DNA of 64,000 bases from Raineya sp. (lineage in GTDB: Bacteria; Bacteroidota; Bacteroidia; Cytophagales; Thermonemataceae): the NCBI GenBank assembly GCA_025454915.1, contig JALONN010000012.1, positions 1 to 64,000 on the forward strand, written 5' to 3'. A program made the translations under genes and the position numbers. Under the pieces are notes generated by a model. That model was given only the letters and a program-made list of their open reading frames with translations. It had not been told where the DNA came from and did not search any database. Shown here piece by piece: positions 1-7,392 of the stretch. Position 1 is the stretch's first letter. Every line of letters starts with the position of its first letter.

Positions 1-283
1 GAACAAGTTTCTTGTCAGTTTCTTGCTCTGTCTTGTTTTGAGGAGTATTCTTTTTTTCAGCTTCCTCCATAGCAAGAAGTTGAGCCAGTCTTTTCTCTAC
101 TCTTTCCTTTTGCTTTTGGATTTTCTCTTGTTTGAGTGCTGCTTTGGCTTCCTTTCTTTCTTCTTTGGTGAGTTTTTTCTTTGAGCCATCTCCAATGTAT
201 TTGGACAGTTCCTTATCAGAGTAGTCATCTTGAGAATGCCCCCAGCCATTAGAACCATAATCCTTATAATCAAAATCAGCCAT
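1..283 (-). CDS. Charged coiled-coil-like protein, N-terminal part
   Basis: The gene reads on the minus strand from an ATG at 281-283 and runs off the left edge, so only 94 residues are visible. It begins MADFDYKDYGSNGWGHSQDD and then becomes very rich in Lys, Glu, Gln and Arg from about residue 35, which suggests a long charged helix or coiled coil. There is no signal peptide or membrane segment in the visible part. I do not recognise the family. The frame is open throughout the 283 bases and has a strong protein-like composition, so it is probably a real gene; its function is unknown. Confidence 0.6.
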   Translation of the reverse strand, partial: MADFDYKDYGSNGWGHSQDDYSDKELSKYIGDGSKKKLTKEERKEAKAALKQEKIQKQKERVEKRLAQLLAMEEAEKKNTPQNKTEQETDKKLV

Positions 284-389
284 GAATACTACAAAAAAGT
301 TTTACAGAAAACAATTTTATGAATTTTTTAAGGTTCTTGCAATGTATTAATAAAAAATAATAAGATTAGTTTAATAAAAATAAAGTTTT

Positions 390-1349
390 TTAAAAAGAGT
401 TTTTACCAAGTTTTCTTCTAATAAATACAATAAGAGAATAGATTAAGAATGTTAATAAAAATAAAATTAAATCAAGAACAAAAGCTACTTTTGGGTATTC
501 TGTTCCATTATCATTTGCTGGACCATCATAGAAAAATTTTTGTTTTTTTATAATAGTATTATTATGGAGTAAAAATTCAAAAACGCCATAATGTTGATAT
601 GAAGAATCTGTATATAAAACTACATAAGTATATTTTCTGTCATAAACTACATAATGAGGTATTGTAGGATCATCTGCATTTATAATAGTTGTGTGATAGC
701 CACTTGTGTCCATTCCAAACTCAATAAACAATCCATTTAATTTGTCTTGCTTTTGATTAAAATATCCTGAGTTTTTGATTTTATTTAGAATTTGGGTTAT
801 CTCTTTATCAGAAAGCTTAGCGGTTTTTGATTTGTAAATTTTTTCATATCTTGATAGCTCATAATCCCATCTTTTATCTTCCAATATCCTCAAAAAAGGT
901 CTTTCATAAGTTTGATTGTAGTAATCAGGATTTAAACTAGAATCAAAAAAAGAAAACAGGTTGGTATCTTTACTAATCTGATTGTTTTTTAAATGAGTAA
1001 TTGAGAGAAATTGATTTGCATCTTTTAATTCACTAAAAACTGAAGGTCTTTTGGAGAAATAGCCCCAATAATTAAAATTTAGGATTCCGCCAATCAAACT
1101 CATGATGATTAAAATAGGTAGAAATATCTTTCCGAAATTGATAAAAAATAAAGATTTTCTCAGTAATAAAGCACTTAATATGCCTATGACAATGGGGATA
1201 AAATAACTAATAAAAAACCAAAAAGAATCATTGGTTACATTGTAGTAAATAAAATCAAATGTATTGCCCCTTGCAAAAATTAATGTAAAAAACCTTATTA
1301 AGACATAAAATATTGAACTTATGGCAATAACTTGATAAACTTTTTTCAT
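390..1349 (-). CDS. Hypothetical membrane protein, four predicted helices
   Basis: This 319-residue protein has hydrophobic stretches at about residues 5-27, 45-63, 75-92 and 288-311. The long region between the third and fourth (about 95-285) is polar and rich in Tyr, Asn and Lys, so it is probably a soluble domain outside or inside the membrane. I recognise no catalytic motif or named family. It stands alone on the minus strand, back to back with crcB. The low GC content matches its neighbours, so there is no sign of recent transfer. Function is unknown; reality of the gene rests on length and the coherent membrane topology. Confidence 0.65.
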   Translation of the reverse strand: MKKVYQVIAISSIFYVLIRFFTLIFARGNTFDFIYYNVTNDSFWFFISYFIPIVIGILSALLLRKSLFFINFGKIFLPILIIMSLIGGILNFNYWGYFSKRPSVFSELKDANQFLSITHLKNNQISKDTNLFSFFDSSLNPDYYNQTYERPFLRILEDKRWDYELSRYEKIYKSKTAKLSDKEITQILNKIKNSGYFNQKQDKLNGLFIEFGMDTSGYHTTIINADDPTIPHYVVYDRKYTYVVLYTDSSYQHYGVFEFLLHNNTIIKKQKFFYDGPANDNGTEYPKVAFVLDLILFLLTFLIYSLIVFIRRKLGKNSF

Positions 1350-1437
1350 AGAAAAATTAACTTAGAACTTTTGATAGTAATTGAGCTTAAAAGTAAATAT
1401 TTTTATAATTTTATCTTCTTAATAAATTATACTATTT

Positions 1438-1797
1438 ATGTGGAAAGAATTTCTCTGGGTGTTTGTTGGTGGTGGAGTAGGAAGTGTGTTGAGATATGGA
1501 GCAACGCTTCTAACTCAATATATGAGATTTCAGAAATTTCCTTATAATACTTTGATAGTAAATATTATAGGGGCGTTTTTAATTGGATTGTTTTTTGGTG
1601 CATATCAAGAGCCTGCCACTAAAAATAAGCTGATTATAGTAACAGGCTTTTTGGGAGGGTTCACAACTTTTTCAGCTTTTAGTTATGAAACCTTTATTTT
1701 AGCTCAAAAATCTATGCCGTTAGCTATTTTAAATATCTTAGCTAATGTTTTTCTCACTTTATTGTTGGTTTGGGCAGGGTATAAATTAGCTTCTTAA
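1438..1797 (+). CDS. crcB: Fluoride ion channel FluC/CrcB
   Basis: The protein exports toxic fluoride from the cytoplasm as a dual-topology dimer. Its 119 residues match the family length and contain four hydrophobic helices. Family landmarks are visible: the N-terminal GGGVGSVLRY, the NTLIVNIIGAFLIG helix with its conserved Asn, and the GFLGGFTTFSAFS segment that carries the central sodium site and the phenylalanine-box region. It converges with pdxJ and their 3' ends overlap by 12 bases. I saw no fluoride riboswitch in the short upstream region, though I could not fold it. The identification is firm. Confidence 0.95.
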   Translation: MWKEFLWVFVGGGVGSVLRYGATLLTQYMRFQKFPYNTLIVNIIGAFLIGLFFGAYQEPATKNKLIIVTGFLGGFTTFSAFSYETFILAQKSMPLAILNILANVFLTLLLVWAGYKLAS

Positions 1798-2502
1798 AGA
1801 CCTCAAATACAACTGAATTGTATTTTCTAAGCCTAAATATAAAGCATCACAAACCAATGCATGCCCAATCGAGACTTCTAATAAATGGGGTACACTCTGA
1901 TGGAAATAATATAAATTTTCCAAACTCAAATCGTGTCCTGCATTGATACCCAAACCTAAACTATGAGCAATTTCAGCAGCCTTTTTGTAAGGATTTACAG
2001 CATTTAAAGGATTCTGATTAAAATGATGAGCGTAAGGTTCTGTATAAAGTTCAATTCGGTCTGTGCCTGTTTTGGCAGCACCCTCAATGGTTTGCTGAGA
2101 GGTATCTGTAAACAATGAAACCCGAATACCTGCATTTTTCAATTCCGTCACAACTTCTTTCAAAAAAGTTTGATGCTTAATAGTATCCCAGCCAGCATTT
2201 GAAGTAAGTACGTTGGGAGCATCAGGGACAAGTGTAGCTTGAGTCGGTTTTACTTTCAAAACCAAGTCAAGCCATTGTCTGTCAGGGTAGCCTTCAATAT
2301 TAAACTCTGTGGTAATGAGTGGAGCAATATCTAAAACATCCTGATAACGAATATGTCTTTCGTCTGGTCGTGGATGTACTGTAACACCCTCCGCTCCAAA
2401 ATTCTGAATATCTATTGTTACTTGTTGAATATCAGGATTATTGCCACCTCTTGCATTGCGAAGAGTAGCAAATTTATTAATATTTACACTTAGTTTTGTC
2501 AT
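1786..2502 (-). CDS. pdxJ: Pyridoxine 5'-phosphate synthase
   Basis: PdxJ condenses 1-deoxy-D-xylulose 5-phosphate with 3-amino-2-oxopropyl phosphate to form pyridoxine 5'-phosphate, the last ring-closing step of the DXP-dependent vitamin B6 pathway. The 238-residue TIM-barrel protein shows the N-terminal LSVNINKFATLRNARGG, the phosphate-site motif TVHPRPDERHI, the FNIEGYP segment and the late GHDLSLENL loop, all typical of the family. It starts with ATG and overlaps the 3' end of crcB on the other strand. The following minus-strand gene to the right (the membrane protein at 2544) ends only about 40 bases away, so the two may share a transcript. Confidence 0.95.
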   Translation of the reverse strand: MTKLSVNINKFATLRNARGGNNPDIQQVTIDIQNFGAEGVTVHPRPDERHIRYQDVLDIAPLITTEFNIEGYPDRQWLDLVLKVKPTQATLVPDAPNVLTSNAGWDTIKHQTFLKEVVTELKNAGIRVSLFTDTSQQTIEGAAKTGTDRIELYTEPYAHHFNQNPLNAVNPYKKAAEIAHSLGLGINAGHDLSLENLYYFHQSVPHLLEVSIGHALVCDALYLGLENTIQLYLRSLRS

Positions 2503-2543
2503 GGCTTGTTAGAGTAGTATTCCAAGACAAATTTAATAAAAGT

Positions 2544-3194
2544 TTAGTTTTTTTCAGCCTTAAAGTTTTCTATTTGTTCTAAGGTTTTCATAGCATTCAA
2601 TAAAGGAGTCCATTCTTTTCCTTTGAATATTAATAAAAACCATTTTTTATCTTTGTTTTCTTTTTTGATGTTTAGAAATAACCAAACACTTATATATGTG
2701 AATATAGCTGTAATACTGATTTGCACCATAAAAATCGAAATATTCTGAAAAACATAATCACCCCAATAGAAAGTTGTCCAAAACGGTAGCTGTAAAAATA
2801 ATATTCGTGTTACCCATAGAGTAGAAGCCTGTAAACGAGTAATTTGCTCTTGTGTTTTGATAATGGGATGACTGATATCTACATTGTATATCAAATACAT
2901 TTGATATACATACACTCCAATTGCAATTTTGGTAATGAGGCTCTGTATGCCTGCCGAAACCAGAAAGAAAATACTTACATGAAAGGCATAAACACTCAGA
3001 TGAAAAACAATATAATCTACCATTAGCACCCACAAAATACCTATAATAATTGTAAATATTTTAATGGATTTCATTGAGTTGATAAAAGACTGAGCTTTTA
3101 GCGTACTAATTTCTTCTGTTTGTTGCTTATTTATAGCCAATCCATCTTCCAATTTCTGATGATAAGACTGCCATATCTGCTTTAAATCTTCCAT
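2544..3194 (-). CDS. Membrane protein, probable partner of the ECF sigma factor
   Basis: The 216-residue protein starts with a soluble segment (about residues 1-42, beginning MEDLKQIWQSYHQKLEDG) followed by four hydrophobic helices at roughly 45-65, 70-92, 125-147 and 152-175. It begins four bases after the stop of the sigma factor gene, which is the standard position of an anti-sigma factor. The short cytoplasmic N-terminus before the first helix fits such a role, but I see no zinc-binding anti-sigma motif (no HxxxCxxC). So the regulatory role is inferred from context alone. An alternative is a simple membrane protein controlled by the sigma factor. Confidence 0.65.
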   Translation of the reverse strand: MEDLKQIWQSYHQKLEDGLAINKQQTEEISTLKAQSFINSMKSIKIFTIIIGILWVLMVDYIVFHLSVYAFHVSIFFLVSAGIQSLITKIAIGVYVYQMYLIYNVDISHPIIKTQEQITRLQASTLWVTRILFLQLPFWTTFYWGDYVFQNISIFMVQISITAIFTYISVWLFLNIKKENKDKKWFLLIFKGKEWTPLLNAMKTLEQIENFKAEKN

Positions 3195-3198
3195 AGTT

Positions 3199-3699
3199 TT
3201 AAAAATTTGAATGTTTTGAAAACTTCAGTTTCAAATGTTCTTTAATTCGACTCACTTTTGTAGATACATTAGTAACTGAAATCCCTAAAATTTCTGCAAT
3301 TTCAGCATGACTCTTGTCTTCTAAATACAAAATAATCAGGGCTTTATCGAACTCTTTCAACTCGCCAATAAATTGTTCTAAAAGGTTAATTTGTTCTTCT
3401 TTATGAGGAACATGTTCCTCCTGAATATGAAATACCTGTTTATCTAAAGGAACATTTTTCGATTTTTGGGTGGAACCTTTTCGGTAAAACGAAATAGCTA
3501 CATTCAGAGCAATCCGATAGAGCCAAGTTGAAATCTTCGCACTTTGATTATATTTGGGAAGAGCCTGCCACACTTGTATCATCATTTCTTGTGTAAGGTC
3601 TTGTCTATCAATTTCATCGAGGCAATAGGTGCGAGCTATTTTAAAAAAAATGCCTTTATGCTCTTCTATAATATCTTGAAACCACTGACGATAATCCAT
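3199..3699 (-). CDS. ECF-type RNA polymerase sigma factor
   Basis: This 166-residue sigma-70 family protein directs RNA polymerase to a specific promoter set. Region 2 is recognisable around residues 25-75, including DLTQEMMIQVWQALPKY for core binding and minus-10 recognition. Region 4 is at about 105-160 and contains the helix-turn-helix SHAEIAEILGISVTNVSTKV for the minus-35 element. Regions 1 and 3 are missing, as expected for an extracytoplasmic function sigma. It is followed after four bases by a membrane protein that may be its anti-sigma factor. The stimulus cannot be read from the sequence. Confidence 0.92.
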   Translation of the reverse strand: MDYRQWFQDIIEEHKGIFFKIARTYCLDEIDRQDLTQEMMIQVWQALPKYNQSAKISTWLYRIALNVAISFYRKGSTQKSKNVPLDKQVFHIQEEHVPHKEEQINLLEQFIGELKEFDKALIILYLEDKSHAEIAEILGISVTNVSTKVSRIKEHLKLKFSKHSNF

Positions 3700-3789
3700 A
3701 AGGTCATAAAAAAACGAATAATAAAGTAATTTTACTCCATTATTCGCAGGTTTTTTGATTAAATCACACTTCTTGAAAAATATTTTTTA

Positions 3790-4299
3790 TTATTCAAACT
3801 CAATCAAAACTTTGTTCTTTTCTACATTCTCACCTTGTTTAATTTTAATAGCTTTAATAGTGGCATCTGTAGGCGATTTAATTACATTCTCCATTTTCAT
3901 GGCTTCCAGAATTAGTAAAATATCCCCTTTTTGTACTGCCTGACCTGCTTCTACTTTAATACTTACAATTAAACCGGGCATAGGAGCTTTTACCTGATTC
4001 ACTTTTGCCGAAGCAGTGCTACTCATCCCCATCTTTTCTAAAAGTAAATCCATACGGTCTTTGGCTGTATAATTAAATACTTCTCCATTTATTTTTAACT
4101 GGAAGCTTTTTTCTTGTAAATCTGCTTTTACAACTTCGATGGTAAAAGACTGATCTTGATGTACTACATGGAATGTAGATTCATTCAATTTGGTAAAATC
4201 CCAGTCAAAAACTTCTTGATTAATGGTTTTCTGACCCTGAGTGGTTTCTACTTCAAAATTTGTTTGCTCGTTCCCCTGATTTAGTGTAATTTTATGCAT
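3790..4299 (-). CDS. Biotin/lipoyl carrier domain protein of an acyl-CoA carboxylase type
   Basis: The C-terminal half is a biotinyl carrier domain with the biotin-accepting lysine in LEAMKMENVIKSP, preceded by KAPMPGLIVSIKVEAGQ and a GD-containing turn. The N-terminal half resembles the spacer region of propionyl-CoA, methylcrotonyl-CoA or pyruvate carboxylase alpha subunits. The open frame extends further upstream to 4476, but that extension lies antisense to the divIC-like gene and has no family character. I therefore chose the ATG at 4297-4299 (MHKITLNQ), giving 169 residues. No carboxylase subunits lie beside it here, so its partner must be encoded elsewhere. Confidence 0.85.
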   Translation of the reverse strand: MHKITLNQGNEQTNFEVETTQGQKTINQEVFDWDFTKLNESTFHVVHQDQSFTIEVVKADLQEKSFQLKINGEVFNYTAKDRMDLLLEKMGMSSTASAKVNQVKAPMPGLIVSIKVEAGQAVQKGDILLILEAMKMENVIKSPTDATIKAIKIKQGENVEKNKVLIEFE

Positions 4300-4647
4300 A
4301 AATTTATGAATGACCTTATGAGTGTGTTGAGAAAGGTAATAAAACAAATAAAAAAAATTCAGTTGCCCAAATTTACAAAGAATTTTTACTTTATGACAGG
4401 CTTCGCTTTGTTTGTTTGGATGCTTTTTTTTGATGTAAACGATTTTATTAGTCAGTATAAATGGAAAAAACGCCAAGACCGACTGCTAAAAGAAAAAATA
4501 TATTACGAAGAATTGAATAACTCGCTTAAGCAACAGATGAAGGATTACACAGAATCTGAAAACTTTGAGCGATTTGCCCGTGAAAAACATCTACTCCAAA
4601 AACCTAACGAAGACGTATTTGTCATTGTAGAAGAAGAGGAAGAATAA
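4294..4647 (+). CDS. DivIC/FtsB-like septum formation initiator protein
   Basis: The protein is a small bitopic division protein of the FtsB/DivIC family, which links FtsL and FtsQ in the divisome. It has a basic cytoplasmic N-terminus, one hydrophobic helix (about residues 34-48, MTGFALFVWMLFFDVND) and a periplasmic coiled coil (about 57-90) followed by an acidic tail. The motif WMLFFDVNDFISQ and the YYEELNNSLKQQ coiled coil are typical of the Bacteroidota form. ATGs exist at 4294, 4306 and 4318. The first would overlap the divergent carrier gene's start by six bases, so 4318 is quite possible as the true start. Confidence 0.8.
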   Translation: MHKFMNDLMSVLRKVIKQIKKIQLPKFTKNFYFMTGFALFVWMLFFDVNDFISQYKWKKRQDRLLKEKIYYEELNNSLKQQMKDYTESENFERFAREKHLLQKPNEDVFVIVEEEEE

Positions 4648-4755
4648 ACAGTTTCTTAAAACTTTTTGGTTTTAAAGAATGTTAGTTCCTTACACACAGT
4701 AGTCAAAAATAAGATTCTTGTGTCTAATACCTCATCTCTAAATGTCTAAAATACT

Positions 4756-5862
4756 ATGTTAGGCTATCGTTTCTCTGATTATATTCCCGAAGAAGCTAAT
4801 CAACAAGGAAAAGCTAATTTTCAAGATTTACTTAAAATCTTTCTTGAGCTAATCAATATGACAGGTGGGAATGTCTCTGAGGCATTAACTTGGCTGAATA
4901 ATCTTGATAAAAAATATAATCTTACAGATGATAACTATGGAATGGGAGATTTTATTGAGGATTTAAAACAGAAAGGTTACATTGAGGAGAACCAGCAAGA
5001 AGGCAGAGGATTCGAGATAACTGCTAAAAGTGAACAGACTATTCGCAGAAATGCTTTGGATGAGATATTTGGAAAACTTAAAAAATCAAAATCAGGAAAT
5101 CACCAAACCAAAAAAACAGGGCAGGGAGATGAGTTAGGCTCTGACAGGAAAAATTTTCAGTTTGGTGATGAGCTGGATAAAATTGCATTTACAGAATCTA
5201 TCAGAAATGCCCAGATCAATCATGGCTATGAAGATTTTTTCCTGACTCATGAAGATTTAGAAGTGGTAGAAACAGAGTACAAAGCTCAAACTTCTACGGT
5301 TCTGATGATAGATATATCTCACTCCATGATACTCTATGGCGAAGACCGTATCACGCCTGCCAAAAAAGTAGCTATGGCACTTGCCGAGCTGATTACTACC
5401 AAATATCCTAAAGATACACTCGATATTTTGGTCTTCGGAAATGATGCTTGGCAGATTAATATCAAAGATTTACCTTATCTACAGGTAGGTCCATACCATA
5501 CCAATACAGTAGCAGGTTTGGAACTGGCAATGGATTTGCTCAGAAGAAGAAAAAATGCTAACAAACAAATTTTTATGATAACAGATGGTAAACCCACCTG
5601 CCTCAAAGAGGGAATCAAATATTATAAAAATAGTTTTGGTTTGGATAAAAAAATCTTGAATAAAACACTCAATTTGGCTGCTCAGTGCCGAAGGCTCAAA
5701 ATACCTATCACTACTTTTATGATAGCCTCTGACCCTTATCTGCAACAATTTGTAAGAGAGTTTACAGAGGTCAATCAGGGAAGGGCTTATTATAGCTCTC
5801 TTAAGGGCTTAGGACACTTTATTTTTGAAGATTATCAGAAAAATAGAAAGAAAAATATTTAG
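4756..5862 (+). CDS. VWA domain protein with MIDAS motif
   Basis: The last two thirds (about residues 180-360) form a von Willebrand factor A domain. All three parts of the metal-ion adhesion site are visible: DISHSM (the DxSxS motif), a Thr in the HTNTVAGL region, and the late Asp in MITDGKP. The N-terminal 130 residues are soluble and polar, with no signal peptide. Proteins of this type usually work in the cytoplasm with a MoxR-family AAA ATPase that remodels or inserts metals into target proteins, but no MoxR gene is in this window. The exact role is therefore open. Confidence 0.85.
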   Translation: MLGYRFSDYIPEEANQQGKANFQDLLKIFLELINMTGGNVSEALTWLNNLDKKYNLTDDNYGMGDFIEDLKQKGYIEENQQEGRGFEITAKSEQTIRRNALDEIFGKLKKSKSGNHQTKKTGQGDELGSDRKNFQFGDELDKIAFTESIRNAQINHGYEDFFLTHEDLEVVETEYKAQTSTVLMIDISHSMILYGEDRITPAKKVAMALAELITTKYPKDTLDILVFGNDAWQINIKDLPYLQVGPYHTNTVAGLELAMDLLRRRKNANKQIFMITDGKPTCLKEGIKYYKNSFGLDKKILNKTLNLAAQCRRLKIPITTFMIASDPYLQQFVREFTEVNQGRAYYSSLKGLGHFIFEDYQKNRKKNI

Positions 5863-5986
5863 CTATTAAATAGATGATGGCAAGTTTATGTCTTCAAAAT
5901 TTAGATACTATTAACTTTAAAGTCAGATTTTTAGCAATATAAAAAAAGATTTTTAATAAAAGTTTTTTTTATGTGTTTGATTATCT

Positions 5987-5994
5987 TATCTTTG
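5987..5994 (+). promoter_or_regulatory. Bacteroidota-type minus-7 box upstream of the HU gene
   Basis: TATCTTTG matches the Bacteroidota minus-7 consensus TAnnTTTG. It lies 54 bases before the HU start codon. A good TTTG minus-33 element is not evident at the usual spacing, where the sequence is a T-run, so the match is partial. Confidence 0.55.
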
Positions 5995-6048
5995 TGCCTC
6001 CAAAAATTAAAGCTAATTTCTTGTTTAGCATAAATTAACAATAAAAAG

Positions 6049-6372
6049 ATGACAAAAGCAGAAGTTATTTCAGAAATCGCCAACAACACAGGCATCGACC
6101 GTACAGAGGTTCAAAAAACTGTTGAAGAGTTTTTCAACGTGATTAAAGGTAACATGGTAAAAGGCGAAAACATTTATGTAAGAGGTTTCGGTTCTTTTAT
6201 CAATAAGAAAAGAGCAAAGAAAACAGCTCGTAACATCTCTAAAAATACAGCACTTATCATTGACGCTCATTATGTTCCCGCTTTCAAACCTGCTAAAACT
6301 TTTGTAGATCAGGTGAAAAAGAGCGTAAGCGACAAAAACGCAAAGCAAGTTAAAAAGAAAAACTTAGCGTAG
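6049..6372 (+). CDS. HU-family DNA-binding protein
   Basis: HU is a small dimeric nucleoid protein that bends DNA. The first 90 residues show the full fold: MTKAEVISEIANNTG at the start, the VEEFFNVIKGNM helix, the GFGSFINKKRAKKTARN beta region, and the DNA-intercalating arm with the conserved proline in HYVPAFKPAKTF. The arm core reads NISKNTALIIDAHYV instead of the common NPQTGE form, so it is divergent. The C-terminus carries an extra Lys-rich tail (107 residues against the usual 90). The stop is followed after one base by the GTG of the TPR gene, so the two are probably co-transcribed. Confidence 0.93.
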   Translation: MTKAEVISEIANNTGIDRTEVQKTVEEFFNVIKGNMVKGENIYVRGFGSFINKKRAKKTARNISKNTALIIDAHYVPAFKPAKTFVDQVKKSVSDKNAKQVKKKNLA

Positions 6373-6373
6373 T

Positions 6374-7204
6374 GTGCTGAAATCTCAGATAATCATAGTA
6401 ACAGGTGCAATTGTTTTGGTAGCAGGTTTATTCTTTCTACCTAAAGTTGTCGTGAAAAACCCTTCGGGTGTGGCAACGCAAGAGTCTTTGAACAATAAGA
6501 AGACTGAAACAATGAAGGAAGAATCCCATACTATGGAAGTATCTGAGAACCAGAAACAAAAACTCAATTTATTTAAGAAAAACTTATTAAAATCTACTTC
6601 TACTCAGGAACAAAGTCAATGGACGGATTCTTTGATAGTAGCTTTTAAGGCTGTCAATCAGTGGGATAGTGCTGCAAATTATGCAGAAAAATTATCTGAA
6701 AAAGTGAATAATGAAGCTGCATGGCTCAAAACAGCCGAAACATATTTTGAAGCATTTACTTTTGCTCTAGATAGTACGAAAATTCGTACACTAGGGCAAA
6801 AAGGCTATACTGCCTATGAAAAAGTGTTAAGTTTGAATGAGAGTAATTTATTAGCTCAGACAAAAATGGGGGTTTTGTATAAAAGTTTAAACCCTCAAGC
6901 ACCCATGAAAGGTATCCAGATGGTTTCGGCAGTAGTAAAGAAAGATCCTAAAAATGAATTAGCTTTATTTTACTTAGGTACTTTCTTTGCAGAACGTGGA
7001 GCTTTTCCTGATGCTATTGACAGACTAGAAAAAGTAGTTGCCATTAATCCTAAAAACCCTGATGCATGGATTTATCTTGCACAGTGTTATGAAGAAACTG
7101 GCAAACCTGAAAAAGTAAAAGAAGCCCTAACCAATGTGTTGGCTTTAGATATATCTCCCGAAATAAAAAAGGAGCTAGAGAAGAAAATTAAAAGTATTCG
7201 TTAA
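6374..7204 (+). CDS. Membrane-anchored tetratricopeptide repeat protein
   Basis: The 276-residue protein begins with a GTG one base after the HU stop. Residues 5-24 form an N-terminal hydrophobic anchor (IIIVTGAIVLVAGLFFLP). The rest is helical and contains TPR-like repeats, clearest at about residues 185-260, with the pattern NELALFYLGTFFAERGAFPD and then NPDAWIYLAQCYEETGKPEK. TPR domains are protein-protein scaffolds; the partner is unknown. It sits in a row of HU, TPR protein, ribosomal peptide and RNase G, all on the plus strand with short gaps. The choice of GTG is supported by the anchor that immediately follows. Confidence 0.8.
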   Translation: MLKSQIIIVTGAIVLVAGLFFLPKVVVKNPSGVATQESLNNKKTETMKEESHTMEVSENQKQKLNLFKKNLLKSTSTQEQSQWTDSLIVAFKAVNQWDSAANYAEKLSEKVNNEAAWLKTAETYFEAFTFALDSTKIRTLGQKGYTAYEKVLSLNESNLLAQTKMGVLYKSLNPQAPMKGIQMVSAVVKKDPKNELALFYLGTFFAERGAFPDAIDRLEKVVAINPKNPDAWIYLAQCYEETGKPEKVKEALTNVLALDISPEIKKELEKKIKSIR

Positions 7205-7223
7205 ACCTTAAAATATTACTATT

Positions 7224-7313
7224 ATGCCTTGCGGAAAGAAAAGAAAAAGACATAAAATCGCTACTCACAAGCGTAAAAAAAGACTAAGAAAAAATCGTCA
7301 TAAGAAGAAGTAA
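7224..7313 (+). CDS. 29-residue AURKAIP1/COX24-like basic ribosomal peptide
   Basis: A complete frame of only 29 codons begins ATGCCTTGCGG and ends TAA. The product starts MPCGKKRKRHKIATHKRKKR and contains 11 Lys, 6 Arg and 3 His. This matches what I remember of the short Bacteroidota proteins annotated as AURKAIP1/COX24 domain proteins, which resemble mitochondrial mS38 and mycobacterial bS22, small subunit proteins that lie near the decoding centre. The identification comes from recalled family sequences, not a search. It lies 19 bases after the TPR gene and is followed by a hairpin at 7332. It is too short for most automatic gene calls. Confidence 0.8.
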   Translation: MPCGKKRKRHKIATHKRKKRLRKNRHKKK

Positions 7314-7331
7314 TTTGCTTCTCTTACGTTT

Positions 7332-7362
7332 GGGCTTTCAAGACGTGAAAGCCCTTCATTTG
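7332..7362 (+). terminator. Hairpin after the small ribosomal peptide gene
   Basis: A perfect 9-bp stem, GGGCTTTCA with TGAAAGCCC, encloses the loop AGACG and is followed by a T-rich tract. It lies 18 bases after the peptide's stop and upstream of RNase G, so it probably ends or attenuates the HU-TPR-peptide transcript. Confidence 0.75.
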
Positions 7363-7392
7363 TTTATTGTATAACCAAAAAATACTATCAAT

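Noticed and set aside
4300..4476. 59-codon N-terminal extension of the biotin carrier protein
   Set aside because: It is antisense to the DivIC-like gene and lacks similarity to carrier proteins; the internal ATG at 4299 is the better start.
7224..7313. Identity of the small basic peptide as bTHX or bL34
   Set aside because: bTHX starts MGKGD and bL34 has MKRTxQP; the MPCGKKRKRHK start fits the AURKAIP1/COX24 group better.
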